Below are positions 36,203 to 44,096 of a stretch of DNA of 49,468 nt, one piece after another. Source of the DNA: Candidatus Rifleibacteriota bacterium (GTDB lineage: Bacteria > Muiribacteriota > UBA6191 > JACPRK01 > JACQZM01). The stretch is taken from positions 1 to 49,468 of the forward strand of contig JACQZM010000207.1 in assembly GCA_016213885.1 (NCBI GenBank), read 5' to 3'. The notes beneath the pieces are model-generated. The model worked only from the letters and a program-made list of their open reading frames with translations. It was not told the DNA's origin and ran no database searches. A program made the translations under genes and the position numbers. Position 1 is the first letter of the stretch. Every line of letters begins with the position of its first letter.

Positions 36203-36858
36203 TCACGCGACTGAAGATCTCGATCGCCGTCATGTCCGTCGCCGTCGTGGTCGTGCTGGTGCTCTATCTGACCGGCGCTCCGGTGGACAGCACGATCCGG
36301 CCCGGCCCCCCCGCGTGGCTGTCGGCCGACCCTTCGTTGCCGTTCCTGCAGGGTCTCCAGAGCACCGATCAGATGAAACGCGTCCTGGCGCGGGCTGCCA
36401 TCGAGGACACTCTCTCCCGCCATCCCGACGCCAGGCGCACGTTCACGAGGAAGGAGCTGGACTGGCTCGAGGCCGCCACGTCGAGCACGGACCCGCTGGT
36501 GCGTAACGGCGCCATCAACCTGCTGTCTGCGGCCGGCGCCGGCGGTGCCCGGGCGATTCCCTGCCTCATCGCGGCCACCAAGGATCCCGACCACGACGTG
36601 CGGCGCGTCGCCGGAGAGGCGCTGGCTCGACTTGCGCCTTCGGACGAGAGAGTGGTCCAGGCGCTCACCCGCCTTGGCAGCGACCCTGTCGATCAGGTGC
36701 GCCGGCAGCTGGCCCCGGCCGTGGCCCGCGCCGTGGGCCGGGGGGCCCACCGGCTCGAGACGCTCCTCGCGACGTTGAGGCGGGAGTACCCTCCCGTTCC
36801 AGGGTCTCACGGGAGCGCCCCGGCCTCGCCCGGCCTCGCCCGCCCGCCGGGGAAGTGA
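36199..36858 (+). CDS. Membrane-anchored HEAT-repeat protein
   Basis: 219 residues. A single N-terminal membrane segment (IAVMSVAVVVVLVLYLTG, residues 9-26) anchors the protein, with the rest outside the cytoplasm or facing it. HEAT-like repeats are visible at about 95-170: DPLVRNGAINLLSAAGAGGA, DPDHDVRRVAGEALARLAPS and DPVDQVRRQLAPAVARAVGR. These form helical scaffolds for protein contacts. The tail is Pro/Ser/Ala-rich. It overlaps the M64 remnant by 4 nt, which suggests that it was once translationally coupled to the complete peptidase and perhaps partnered with it. Its current promoter is unclear. Confidence 0.75.
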   Translation: MITRLKISIAVMSVAVVVVLVLYLTGAPVDSTIRPGPPAWLSADPSLPFLQGLQSTDQMKRVLARAAIEDTLSRHPDARRTFTRKELDWLEAATSSTDPLVRNGAINLLSAAGAGGARAIPCLIAATKDPDHDVRRVAGEALARLAPSDERVVQALTRLGSDPVDQVRRQLAPAVARAVGRGAHRLETLLATLRREYPPVPGSHGSAPASPGLARPPGK

Positions 36859-37389
36859 GGGGCCAGGCGGGGCCGGCAGCTGCGACCTGTCCCGCTTTCC
36901 GGGGGCGGGACGCGACTGAGGACCCTGACCTTCCACGCTCCTGACATGGGCCACGCAGATCGGCTCGGCCAGCGCTGTCTTCGTGGGGAGCGCTGAGCCG
37001 ATGGTCTGTCACACCATCTGGTGATGATCGCGCGCATGTACGCGCGTTAGCGTTGTCTTCCTCTTGGGAGCCACGGCAGGGTGTCCTCGCACCGCGATAG
37101 AAGCAGCCCGTCGGCGGCGGTTCCCGTGTCCACCGCCTGAGCCGAGTGGGACCAGGCCCCTCCGGCCTGTGTCCGCGGGTTCCTCCGGATGTCGGTGACG
37201 AACAGGCGCCCTGCCCTGTCCCGAGATTCCAGGATCCGGACACCGCTGACGCACGTGAGATCCGGAGCCGCTGGTTGCTTCGAACGATCGCGCCGTGGTA
37301 TCCTGCCCATCCTCGGGGCGGCGCGGCAGTCGGTCTTGCCGCAGCCGATCCGGAGGGATCAACAGGGACCAGGGAGTAGGAAGCACCGT
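36859..37389. other. 531-nt gap with an inverted repeat and a promoter, no gene seen
   Basis: An imperfect inverted repeat occupies 36959-37002 (ATCGGCTC..AGCGCT / AGCGCT GAGCCGAT) and may be a transcription terminator or the edge of a lost element. A minus-strand frame at 37047-37310 contains a patterned stretch (DRAGRLFVTDIRRNPRTQAG) but has no start signal or recognised family. A promoter for the C11 peptidase lies at 37275-37304. Confidence 0.5.
37275..37304 (+). promoter_or_regulatory. Candidate promoter of the C11 peptidase gene
   Basis: TTGCTT (37275-37280) and TATCCT (37299-37304) are 18 nt apart, and TGG before the -10 also makes it an extended -10. It is 85 nt upstream of the ATG. 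Confidence 0.45.
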
Positions 37390-38598
37390 ATGACCCACCG
37401 CGCGTTCGTTCTCCTCTTCGCCCTTTCTTCCATCCTCGCGTTCGTTCCAGCCCAGGCCGTCGGAAAGTCGCTCCCGGTCAAGGAGTGGACGATCCTCGTC
37501 TTTCTCAACGCCGACAACAACCTCGACTCGTTCGGCGTCAAGGACCTGGGAGAGATGCAGAAGGTCGGCTCCACGGACCAGGTGAACGTCGTGGTCCAGA
37601 TGGATCGCCTCAAGGAGGGCGCCAAGCGCTACTTCGTCAGGAAGGGGGCGGCCGACGTGCTCGCCGATCTGGGCGAGGTCGACATGGGCGACTACAAGGG
37701 CCTGGTGGAGTTCGCGAAGTGGGGCGCCACCCAGTACCCCTCCAAGCGCACCATGGTCATCGTCTGGAACCACGGCAGCGGTTGGGACAAGCGCCGTGGC
37801 CGGGTCGCGGTGCGCGGGGTCTCCTACGACGACAGCTCCGGCAACAACATCACCACGGAGCAGCTCGGGGTGGCCATGGGCCAGATCGCCACCCACCTCG
37901 GCCGGAGGCTCGACATCCTGGGGTTCGACGCCTGCCTGATGAACATGTTCGAGGTGGCCTACGAGGTGCGCGCCAACGTCACGTTCCAGGTCGGGTCCGA
38001 GGAGACCGAGCCGGGCGACGGCTGGCCCTACTCGGCCTGGCTCAAGTCGCTGACCCAGGCGCCGACCCAGGCGCCGATGCAGCTCGCCACCACCATGGTG
38101 AAGGCGTACGCCTCCTCGTACTGGATCTCCAAGGCGACCCAGTCCGCCATCTTCTGCCCCGCGCTGGAGCGTCTCCGGGAGAAGACCGACCTGTTCGTCA
38201 CGGCGATCCAGCAGGATACCAGCGGCGAGGCGAAGCAGGCGATCGCCTCGGCCAAGACCAAGGTGGCCAGGTTCGCCGTGGCGGAGAACGCCGACTTCTT
38301 CGACCTGGTGCAGCTGTTCAAGAAAGCCGTGACCCAGCCGGCGCTCAAGGCGGCGGCCGACGCGGTCCTGGGGCAGCAGCAGATCGTGGTGACCGCCAAC
38401 GCGGTGCACGCCATCCCGTTCGACCCGAAGAACATCCACGGTCTCGCCGTCTATTTCCCCAGGTCCGGCGGCTGGTGGTCCGCCTACCGGCGGCTGGCCT
38501 TCGCGAAAGATTCGAAGTGGGACGAGCTGCTCTCCGGTACGCTGGGAGCGCCGCTTCCGGGCAACAGCCCCTTCGACGCGCTGCACGGCATCCGGTAG
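37390..38598 (+). CDS. Clostripain-like secreted cysteine peptidase (family C11)
   Basis: 402 residues with a signal peptide (RAFVLLFALSSILAFVPAQA). The catalytic dyad is clear: His in MVIVWNHGSGW (H128) and Cys in ILGFDACLMN (C182), the two fixed blocks of C11 enzymes. The N-terminal strand WTILVFLNADNNLD is also typical. C11 peptidases cut after Arg or Lys, and some activate other proteases or toxins. TAGGAAG precedes the ATG. No membrane anchor or C-terminal sorting domain is present, so it is expected to be periplasmic or secreted. It is monocistronic, with its own promoter and a strong terminator. Confidence 0.93.
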   Translation: MTHRAFVLLFALSSILAFVPAQAVGKSLPVKEWTILVFLNADNNLDSFGVKDLGEMQKVGSTDQVNVVVQMDRLKEGAKRYFVRKGAADVLADLGEVDMGDYKGLVEFAKWGATQYPSKRTMVIVWNHGSGWDKRRGRVAVRGVSYDDSSGNNITTEQLGVAMGQIATHLGRRLDILGFDACLMNMFEVAYEVRANVTFQVGSEETEPGDGWPYSAWLKSLTQAPTQAPMQLATTMVKAYASSYWISKATQSAIFCPALERLREKTDLFVTAIQQDTSGEAKQAIASAKTKVARFAVAENADFFDLVQLFKKAVTQPALKAAADAVLGQQQIVVTANAVHAIPFDPKNIHGLAVYFPRSGGWWSAYRRLAFAKDSKWDELLSGTLGAPLPGNSPFDALHGIR

Positions 38599-38622
38599 CC
38601 AGCGCCAGGAGCTGGACCGTGG

Positions 38623-38651
38623 AGACGGCCGGTCGAGACCGGCCGTCTTTT
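38623..38651 (+). terminator. Rho-independent terminator after the C11 peptidase
   Basis: GACGGCCGGT (38624-38633) pairs with ACCGGCCGTC (38638-38647) around CGAG and is followed directly by TTTT. Confidence 0.9.
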
Positions 38652-38705
38652 GCATGATCGCGAGCCGGACCGGCTCGCGACGACCCCGGGAGATGAGGCG
38701 AACGC

Positions 38706-39710
38706 ATGGAGGCTCCTCCGCTGATCGCGATCACCATGGGCGACCCGGCCGGCGTCGGCCCCGAGGTCATCGTCAAGGCGCTGGCCACGGGCCGATGGCT
38801 CGCCCGGGCCAGGCTGATCGTGGTGGGTGACTCCCGGGTCATCGCCGGTGCGGCCCGGCAGGCCGGTCTGGACCTCGTGATCAGACCCTGCACAGCGCCC
38901 CCGGACGCCGGCTCCCCGGAGCCGGGCATCGATGTGCTCGAGCTTGCGAACGCAGCCCCGGAGACCATCGTGCCCGGCCAGGTCAGCGCCGCCACCGGGC
39001 GGGCCGCCATGGAGGCCATCGAGCGCACCGTGGAGCTCGCGCTCTTGAACCGGGTCGCCGCCGTGGTCACGGCGCCGATCAACAAGGAGGCCACCCACCG
39101 TGCGGGCTACGGGGACATCGGTCACCTGGAGTACTTCGCCCGGGTGACCCGGAGCCAGGAGTACGCCACCATGCTGGTCTCCGGGCGGCTGAGAGTGGTC
39201 CACCTGACCACGCACCACTCTCTCCGCCAGGCCTGCGAGCTGGTCACCACGGACCGGATCCTGCAGAGGCTCAGACTGACCCACCGTTCATTCGAGCGCT
39301 GGGGGCTCGAGAGACCCAGGATCGCCGTGGCGGCGTTGAACCCTCACGGCGGGGACGGAGGTCTCTTCGGCGACGAGGAGGCGACCCGGATCGCCCCGGC
39401 GATCCGGGCGGCGCAGAGCGAGGGGATCGACGCCCACGGTCCCCACCCGGCGGACTCCGTGTTCAACCGGGCGATCGCCGCCGAGTTCGACGTGGTGCTG
39501 GCCATGTATCACGACCAGGGTCACATCCCGGTCAAGGTCCACGGCTTCGCAGAGAGCGTCAGCGTGGCGCTGGGACTCCCGTTCGTCAGGACCTCCGTGG
39601 ACCACGGCACGGCCCTGGACATCGCGGGCAAGAACGTGGCGGACTGCCGGAGCCTGGTCGCGGCGATCGAGACGGCGCTCCTGATCGTCGAGGGTCGCTG
39701 GCTGACGTGA
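38706..39710 (+). CDS. pdxA: 4-hydroxythreonine-4-phosphate dehydrogenase family protein (PdxA/PdxA2)
   Basis: 334 residues, the family length. Motifs are IAITMGDPAGVGPEV, VVTAPINKEATHRAG, the metal-binding histidines in THHSLR, ALNPHGGDGGLFGDEE and AMYHDQGHIPVKV. PdxA oxidises 4-phospho-hydroxy-threonine in vitamin B6 synthesis. The variant NPHGGDGG (rather than NPHAGEGG) is also seen in PdxA2-type enzymes that act on four-carbon sugar-acid phosphates such as D-threonate/D-erythronate 4-phosphate. No other B6 or sugar-acid gene adjoins to decide. GATGAGG precedes the ATG. Confidence 0.9.
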   Translation: MEAPPLIAITMGDPAGVGPEVIVKALATGRWLARARLIVVGDSRVIAGAARQAGLDLVIRPCTAPPDAGSPEPGIDVLELANAAPETIVPGQVSAATGRAAMEAIERTVELALLNRVAAVVTAPINKEATHRAGYGDIGHLEYFARVTRSQEYATMLVSGRLRVVHLTTHHSLRQACELVTTDRILQRLRLTHRSFERWGLERPRIAVAALNPHGGDGGLFGDEEATRIAPAIRAAQSEGIDAHGPHPADSVFNRAIAAEFDVVLAMYHDQGHIPVKVHGFAESVSVALGLPFVRTSVDHGTALDIAGKNVADCRSLVAAIETALLIVEGRWLT

Positions 39711-39770
39711 CGCCGCCGGGTCGCCGCGTTGCCTCGACCCGGACGATCGACCCTGACGGACCGGTGCCAC

Positions 39771-40949
39771 TCAGCAGGCGATCTTGACGATCTCGCTCTG
39801 CCGGGCGCCGGCGATCCGCACCTTCCGGTCAGCATCGACGTAGCAGTCGATCTCGGTGCGCACCCCGAACTCCGGCAGGTAGATTCCCGGCTCGATGGAG
39901 AAGAGCGTCCCGGGTACGATGAACCGGTCGTCCCGGGTCTCCAGGTTGTCGATGTTGACGCCGTTCCCGTGGACCTCCTCGCCGATGGAGTGGCCGGTGC
40001 GGTGGACGAAGTACTGGGCGAGACCGTGGGCTTCGATGTGGGCCCGACACACCTGGTCGACCTCCCACCCGGCCAGCGGTCGCCCCTTGGACATCCGCTC
40101 TTCCACCAGCGCCACGGCGCGCTCGCGGGCGTCCCTGGCGATGCCGAACACCTCGGCGTACCGGGCCGGGACGTCGTCGCCCACGTACCCCATCCAGGTG
40201 ATGTCGAAGTAGATCGAGCCGGGCTTGTTCAGCTTGGCCCACAGATCGATCAGCACCCGGTCCCCCCGCTTGATGGCCACGGTGTTGTCGGGCCGGGGCT
40301 CGAAGTGGGGGTCGGAAGCGTGGGCGTTCACCGCCACGATCGGTGCGTCGCTGAACGTCAGATCGTGGGCCCTGTACTGATCGAGCATGAACTGCTGGAT
40401 CTCGTGCTCCGTTGGCGCGCCGGCCTTGACTCGCTCGCCGATCCGGGCGAACGTGGCGTCCAGGAGGGCGTGCATGCGCCTGCTCGCTTCCACATGAGTC
40501 ATGTACGCCGTCTCGCTCACGTGGGCCTCGAACCGCTGGACCAGGTTGGCGGAGGAGACCACCTCCACGCCGAACGAGCGGACCAGCTCCACGGTCCCCG
40601 CGTCGGCCAGGGAGACGTAGGGGATGAGGCAGTTCGGGGAGTACTGCATGGCGATGCGACGGGCCCCGGCCAGCGACTCCTTCAGCAGCTGGTGCTGGCT
40701 CTGCCACGACAGGTAGATCTTCTTCTCGCCGGGGAGCTGGTCCAGCTTGTGGGGCTCCACGCTGTGGCACAGCCTCCGGGGTGCGCCGGTGGCGGGGATG
40801 AAGTAGTACCAGCGGCGGGTCGTCATCCTGGAAAGGTCGAGACCCAGGATCCGGTAGCTGATGACGTCCCTGTTGTGGAAGTCGTAGAACAGCCAGCCGT
40901 CCAGCTGGGCCTCTCGCAACGCTTCCTGGATCGCACCCAGACGTTCCAT
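39771..40949 (-). CDS. M24-family metallopeptidase (Xaa-Pro aminopeptidase-like)
   Basis: 392 residues from the ATG at 40949, which has GGGAGGAG at 6 nt. The N-terminal ~160 residues are a creatinase-like domain and the rest the pita-bread catalytic domain. The five metal ligands of M24 can be followed: Asp in VLIDLWAK, Asp in YFDITWMG, His in TGHSIGEEVHG, Glu in SIEPGIYL and Glu in VRTEIDCYV. Such enzymes remove N-terminal residues before proline or other dipeptide substrates; a few M24 members are not peptidases. No signal peptide, so cytosolic. It is convergent with pdxA (60-nt gap). Confidence 0.9.
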   Translation of the reverse strand: MERLGAIQEALREAQLDGWLFYDFHNRDVISYRILGLDLSRMTTRRWYYFIPATGAPRRLCHSVEPHKLDQLPGEKKIYLSWQSQHQLLKESLAGARRIAMQYSPNCLIPYVSLADAGTVELVRSFGVEVVSSANLVQRFEAHVSETAYMTHVEASRRMHALLDATFARIGERVKAGAPTEHEIQQFMLDQYRAHDLTFSDAPIVAVNAHASDPHFEPRPDNTVAIKRGDRVLIDLWAKLNKPGSIYFDITWMGYVGDDVPARYAEVFGIARDARERAVALVEERMSKGRPLAGWEVDQVCRAHIEAHGLAQYFVHRTGHSIGEEVHGNGVNIDNLETRDDRFIVPGTLFSIEPGIYLPEFGVRTEIDCYVDADRKVRIAGARQSEIVKIAC

Positions 40950-41190
40950 GGCTCCTCCCTCTCTCGAAGCCCTCGCCATGACCCGGATCAGCCGCGGGCG
41001 GTCCGGGCCCTGGCGCGGGCTGAAGGCTCCCGTCGGCGACAGGGACTATAGCATCAGCACCGCCGGGGAGGAACGACAAAGCTCGGCGGCGACTCGACGC
41101 CTGTCCGGCCGTGTCGGTGCCGTGGGTCACACAAGACCGGGAGCACGATCGGATTGCGGCTACGGAGAGGAGCTGAAGCCATTATCCCAC
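40950..41190. other. Upstream spacer without visible gene
   Basis: About 240 nt between the M24 start and the C25 promoter. It has an open frame continuous with the C25 gene but no protein-like composition, and I see no other element. Confidence 0.5.
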
Positions 41191-41219
41191 TTGACTGCGT
41201 GTCGACCCGGCTCTATGCT
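41191..41219 (+). promoter_or_regulatory. sigma70-type promoter of the C25 peptidase gene
   Basis: TTGACT (41191-41196) and TATGCT (41214-41219) are exactly 17 nt apart. The start codon lies 170 nt downstream, leaving an unusually long leader. A strong AAAGGAGG at 41335-41342 inside the leader has no start codon at a usable distance. Confidence 0.65.
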
Positions 41220-41388
41220 ATTGGGCTCCGATCCGGAGAAGGAGTTTTCGAACGCCGTTCCGAGGTCGGAGCGATCAAGAACGCGACAGTGCGCAGTAGC
41301 GTGTCCAGTAGCTAGTAAAAGGTCCGGTCAGATCAAAGGAGGCAGGCCCCGGGGACCCGGCAATCGGGCGACCGCGGAGCCACAGGTG

Positions 41389-43401
41389 ATGAAGCGGCAT
41401 TCAAACCAGGTGATCAGCGTTCTGGTGCTGGTGCTGGCCTTCACGTTGAACGCCACCGCGGCGGACAGCCGGTGGATCGGGTTCGACAAGGGTAGCGACC
41501 GGCAGCCCGCGGTGCGAGCAGCGGGCCTGCAGGAAGAGATAACCATCGACATCGACGTCCCGGGCATCCGGATCGGGGCCCAGGAGGGCTACTCGACCGT
41601 GGTCATCCCGGACAATCCGGCGTCCATGATCCCCGGCAACCCGGAGCTGCCGCTCATCTCCGCCAGCCTCGTGCTGCCCGACAGGGGCACGCCCCAGGTC
41701 AGGCTCGAGGTGGTCGCCCAGACCACGGTGAAGCTCACCACCAAGGTGATCCCGAGCCGTGGCCACGTGAAGCGCAACGTCGCCCTGACGTCGGTGCCGC
41801 TGGTGGAAGGGCCGACCTACAAGAAGGACGCCTTCTACCCGGAGAGCTTCTCCGCCACGATCAGCGCCCCCTACATCTTCAGGGACATCCGCGGCGCAGC
41901 GGTCCGGATCAGTCCGACCTGCTACAACCCGGTGACCAACGAGCTGAAGGTCCTCAAGAAGGCCAGGCTCCACGTGAAGATCGCCCAGGGCCTCACGGGC
42001 GTCAACGAGAAGACCCGCAAGAGCCCGGCCATGGACCTCGACTTCGCGCCAGTGTACCGGAAGGTCTTCGCGAACTTCCAGAGCGCGGCGTCCACTCTGG
42101 GGCAGCCCAGCGAGAACGCCGGCCGGGCCATCATCCTCTGCCCCGACAAGTGGGTCGCCAACCTGGCTCCCCTGACGGAGTGGCGGGCGGTCAAGGGGCT
42201 GGCGACGACCCTGGTGAAGACCAGCGAGATCGCCACGGGCGCCATCACGGCCGAGCAGGTCAAGACGTTCATCAAGGGCGAGTACGACAAGGGTGGGCTG
42301 ACCTACATCCTCCTCGTGGGCGATGCGGACACCATGCCGACCCTCACGGGCGAGAACGAGCAGGCCGACTCGGACGCCTGCTACGTGAAGCTCGAGGGCG
42401 ACGACCACGTTCCGGACGTGTTCATCAGCCGGTTCTCCGCCAAGACCGATGCCGAGATCGACGTGCAGGTCGCCCGGGCCGTCTCCTACGAGAAGAACCC
42501 GGTGATCGGCGAGGCCGCGGCGTTCTACAAGAAGGCCACGGGGATCGCCTCCGACGAGGGCAACCCCACCGATTTCGCGCGGTGCAACGAGCTGCGCGAC
42601 GCCCTCCTGGCGTTCCGGTACACCGAGGTGGACCAGATCTACGATCCGGGCGCCAACAAGACCAAGGTCGCCGAAGCGGTCAACGCTGGCCGCGGTCTGA
42701 TCAACTACATCGGCCACGGTTCCAAGAACATGTGGGTCACCAGCTCGTTCAACACCTCCGACGCCAAGGCTCTGACCAACGGCGCCGGCATGTGGCCCAT
42801 GGTCTGGAGCGTCGCCTGCGTGAACGGTGACTTCGTGAGCGGCTCCGACTGCTTCTGCGAGGGCTGGGCCAAGTCGGGCACCAAGGCGGATCCGAAGGGC
42901 GCCGTCGGGATGGTGGGCGCCAGCACGAACATGTCCTGGGTGCCGCCCTGCGTGTGGCAGAAGGCGATCGTCACCCAGTTCATCGTCCCCGAGGTGGCCT
43001 TCACCGGCGGGGCGCTGCACTACCTGGGCCTCCTCAAGGCGTTCGAGGAGTACGGGACCGAGACCTCCTCCGAGGGCACCATGCTGGCCGAGCAGTGCAT
43101 CTTCTTCGGCGACTGCTCCGTGGTTCTCAGGAACGACATCCCCAAGGAAGCCAAGCTGACCGTGGAGTCGCTGACGAATCGCGAGCTGACGCTCAAGGTC
43201 GTCTCCGGCGACAAGGCGGTCAAGGGCGCCCGCGTGGTGGTCCTGATGGACGCGGCGGCGGCGCTGGTGGGAATCTCCGGCGACGACGGCCTCGTGAAGG
43301 TGACCCTGCCGGAGGGTCGCGCCAAGGCTCTCCTGGTGACGGTGACCGGCCCCAACCTGATCCCGATCATCAAGCAGGAAGTGGCGCTGCCGACGCGCTA
43401 G
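41389..43401 (+). CDS. Gingipain-like secreted cysteine peptidase (family C25)
   Basis: 670 residues from the ATG at 41389; a signal peptide follows (VISVLVLVLAFTLNATAA). The propeptide spans roughly 40-230 (SLVLPDRGTPQVRLEVV, KVLKKARLHVKIAQ). The caspase-like catalytic domain runs from AIILCPDKWV to about 560, with His in LINYIGHGSKNMW (H443) and Cys in VWSVACVNGDFV (C477), the C25 dyad. The last ~85 residues form the immunoglobulin-like domain usual after C25 domains (KLTVESLTNRELTLKVVSGD). C25 enzymes cut after Arg or Lys. No hemagglutinin repeats or type IX sorting domain is present, unlike Porphyromonas gingipains. A hairpin terminator follows. Confidence 0.92.
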   Translation: MKRHSNQVISVLVLVLAFTLNATAADSRWIGFDKGSDRQPAVRAAGLQEEITIDIDVPGIRIGAQEGYSTVVIPDNPASMIPGNPELPLISASLVLPDRGTPQVRLEVVAQTTVKLTTKVIPSRGHVKRNVALTSVPLVEGPTYKKDAFYPESFSATISAPYIFRDIRGAAVRISPTCYNPVTNELKVLKKARLHVKIAQGLTGVNEKTRKSPAMDLDFAPVYRKVFANFQSAASTLGQPSENAGRAIILCPDKWVANLAPLTEWRAVKGLATTLVKTSEIATGAITAEQVKTFIKGEYDKGGLTYILLVGDADTMPTLTGENEQADSDACYVKLEGDDHVPDVFISRFSAKTDAEIDVQVARAVSYEKNPVIGEAAAFYKKATGIASDEGNPTDFARCNELRDALLAFRYTEVDQIYDPGANKTKVAEAVNAGRGLINYIGHGSKNMWVTSSFNTSDAKALTNGAGMWPMVWSVACVNGDFVSGSDCFCEGWAKSGTKADPKGAVGMVGASTNMSWVPPCVWQKAIVTQFIVPEVAFTGGALHYLGLLKAFEEYGTETSSEGTMLAEQCIFFGDCSVVLRNDIPKEAKLTVESLTNRELTLKVVSGDKAVKGARVVVLMDAAAALVGISGDDGLVKVTLPEGRAKALLVTVTGPNLIPIIKQEVALPTR

Positions 43402-43420
43402 CGGACTGACGACCGGGTCG

Positions 43421-43460
43421 ACGACCCGGCCCCGCTCTCGGGGTCGGGTCGTTTCCTTTT
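43421..43460 (+). terminator. Rho-independent terminator after the C25 peptidase
   Basis: ACGACCCGGCCCCG (43421-43434) pairs with CGGGGTCGGGTCGT (43439-43452) around a 4-nt loop, with one unpaired/offset base, and is followed by TTCCTTTT. Confidence 0.85.
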
Positions 43461-43471
43461 CCCCGGCAGGC

Positions 43472-44014
43472 TCAGTCCGCCGGCACCGGAGCCAGCAGCC
43501 CCACGGCCCGCTCCACCGTGGGGGCGAAGGTGATGAGCTCCCTGGAGCGTGTCGGGATGTACGCTCCGAAGCGGTCGAACAGGGTCTCGAACACGACTCG
43601 CCAGTCGTCGCCCACCAGCACCAGCGGACGTCGGGCCAGGGCATCGATGAGCACCAGGTTCCAGACGAGGCTGATCTCGGCCAGCGTGCCGGCCCCGCCG
43701 GCCAGGGCGATCGCCGCGTCGCTCTGCTCGATCAGAGCCTGGAGCCGTTCGAACAGGGTGCCGGAGCGCCACTCCTCCCGGACCCACCGGTTGGGCCTCA
43801 CCCCGCGCCACTGTTCGATCTGGTCGCAGGTGGCGCCGATCGTGTGGCCACCGGCCTCGCAGGCGCCCTGGGAAGCGGCCTCCATGGTGCCGATGTAGCC
43901 GCCGGTAACGACGACGTGCCCGGCCCGGGCGAGAAGCGCTCCGAGGTGCCGGGCCTCCTCGTACGCCGGCTCTCCAGGCCGTGGATCCGCGCCACCGAAA
44001 ACGGTCACCTTCAT
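43472..44014 (-). CDS. LOG-family (TIGR00725/lysine decarboxylase-like) nucleotide-processing protein
   Basis: 180 residues from the ATG at 44014, which has AAAGG upstream. The fold begins MKVTVFGGADPRPGEPAY and continues with VVVTGGYIGTMEAASQGA. The key motif IALAGGAGTLAEISLVW is this family's version of PGGxGTxxE. Members are cytokinin-riboside monophosphate phosphoribohydrolases (LOG) or related Rossmann-type nucleotide binders, often mis-labelled as lysine decarboxylases. The first Pro of PGG is Leu-Ala-Gly-Gly here, which places it outside the canonical LOG subgroup. It converges on the C25 gene across the terminator at 43.4 kb and is downstream of the glycosidase. Confidence 0.82.
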   Translation of the reverse strand: MKVTVFGGADPRPGEPAYEEARHLGALLARAGHVVVTGGYIGTMEAASQGACEAGGHTIGATCDQIEQWRGVRPNRWVREEWRSGTLFERLQALIEQSDAAIALAGGAGTLAEISLVWNLVLIDALARRPLVLVGDDWRVVFETLFDRFGAYIPTRSRELITFAPTVERAVGLLAPVPAD

Positions 44015-44096
44015 CGAGCGGCCTTTGTCCGGAGAAGATGGATCGACTGGGGCGCGACCCGGCGCCCCGGGTCGACCGTGGCGCTGTCGGGTCGAT

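Noticed and set aside
37047..37310. Minus-strand 87-codon frame with a patterned central stretch
   Set aside because: No ribosome site, no recognised family, and it overlaps the C11 promoter; kept only as a note in the intergenic entry.
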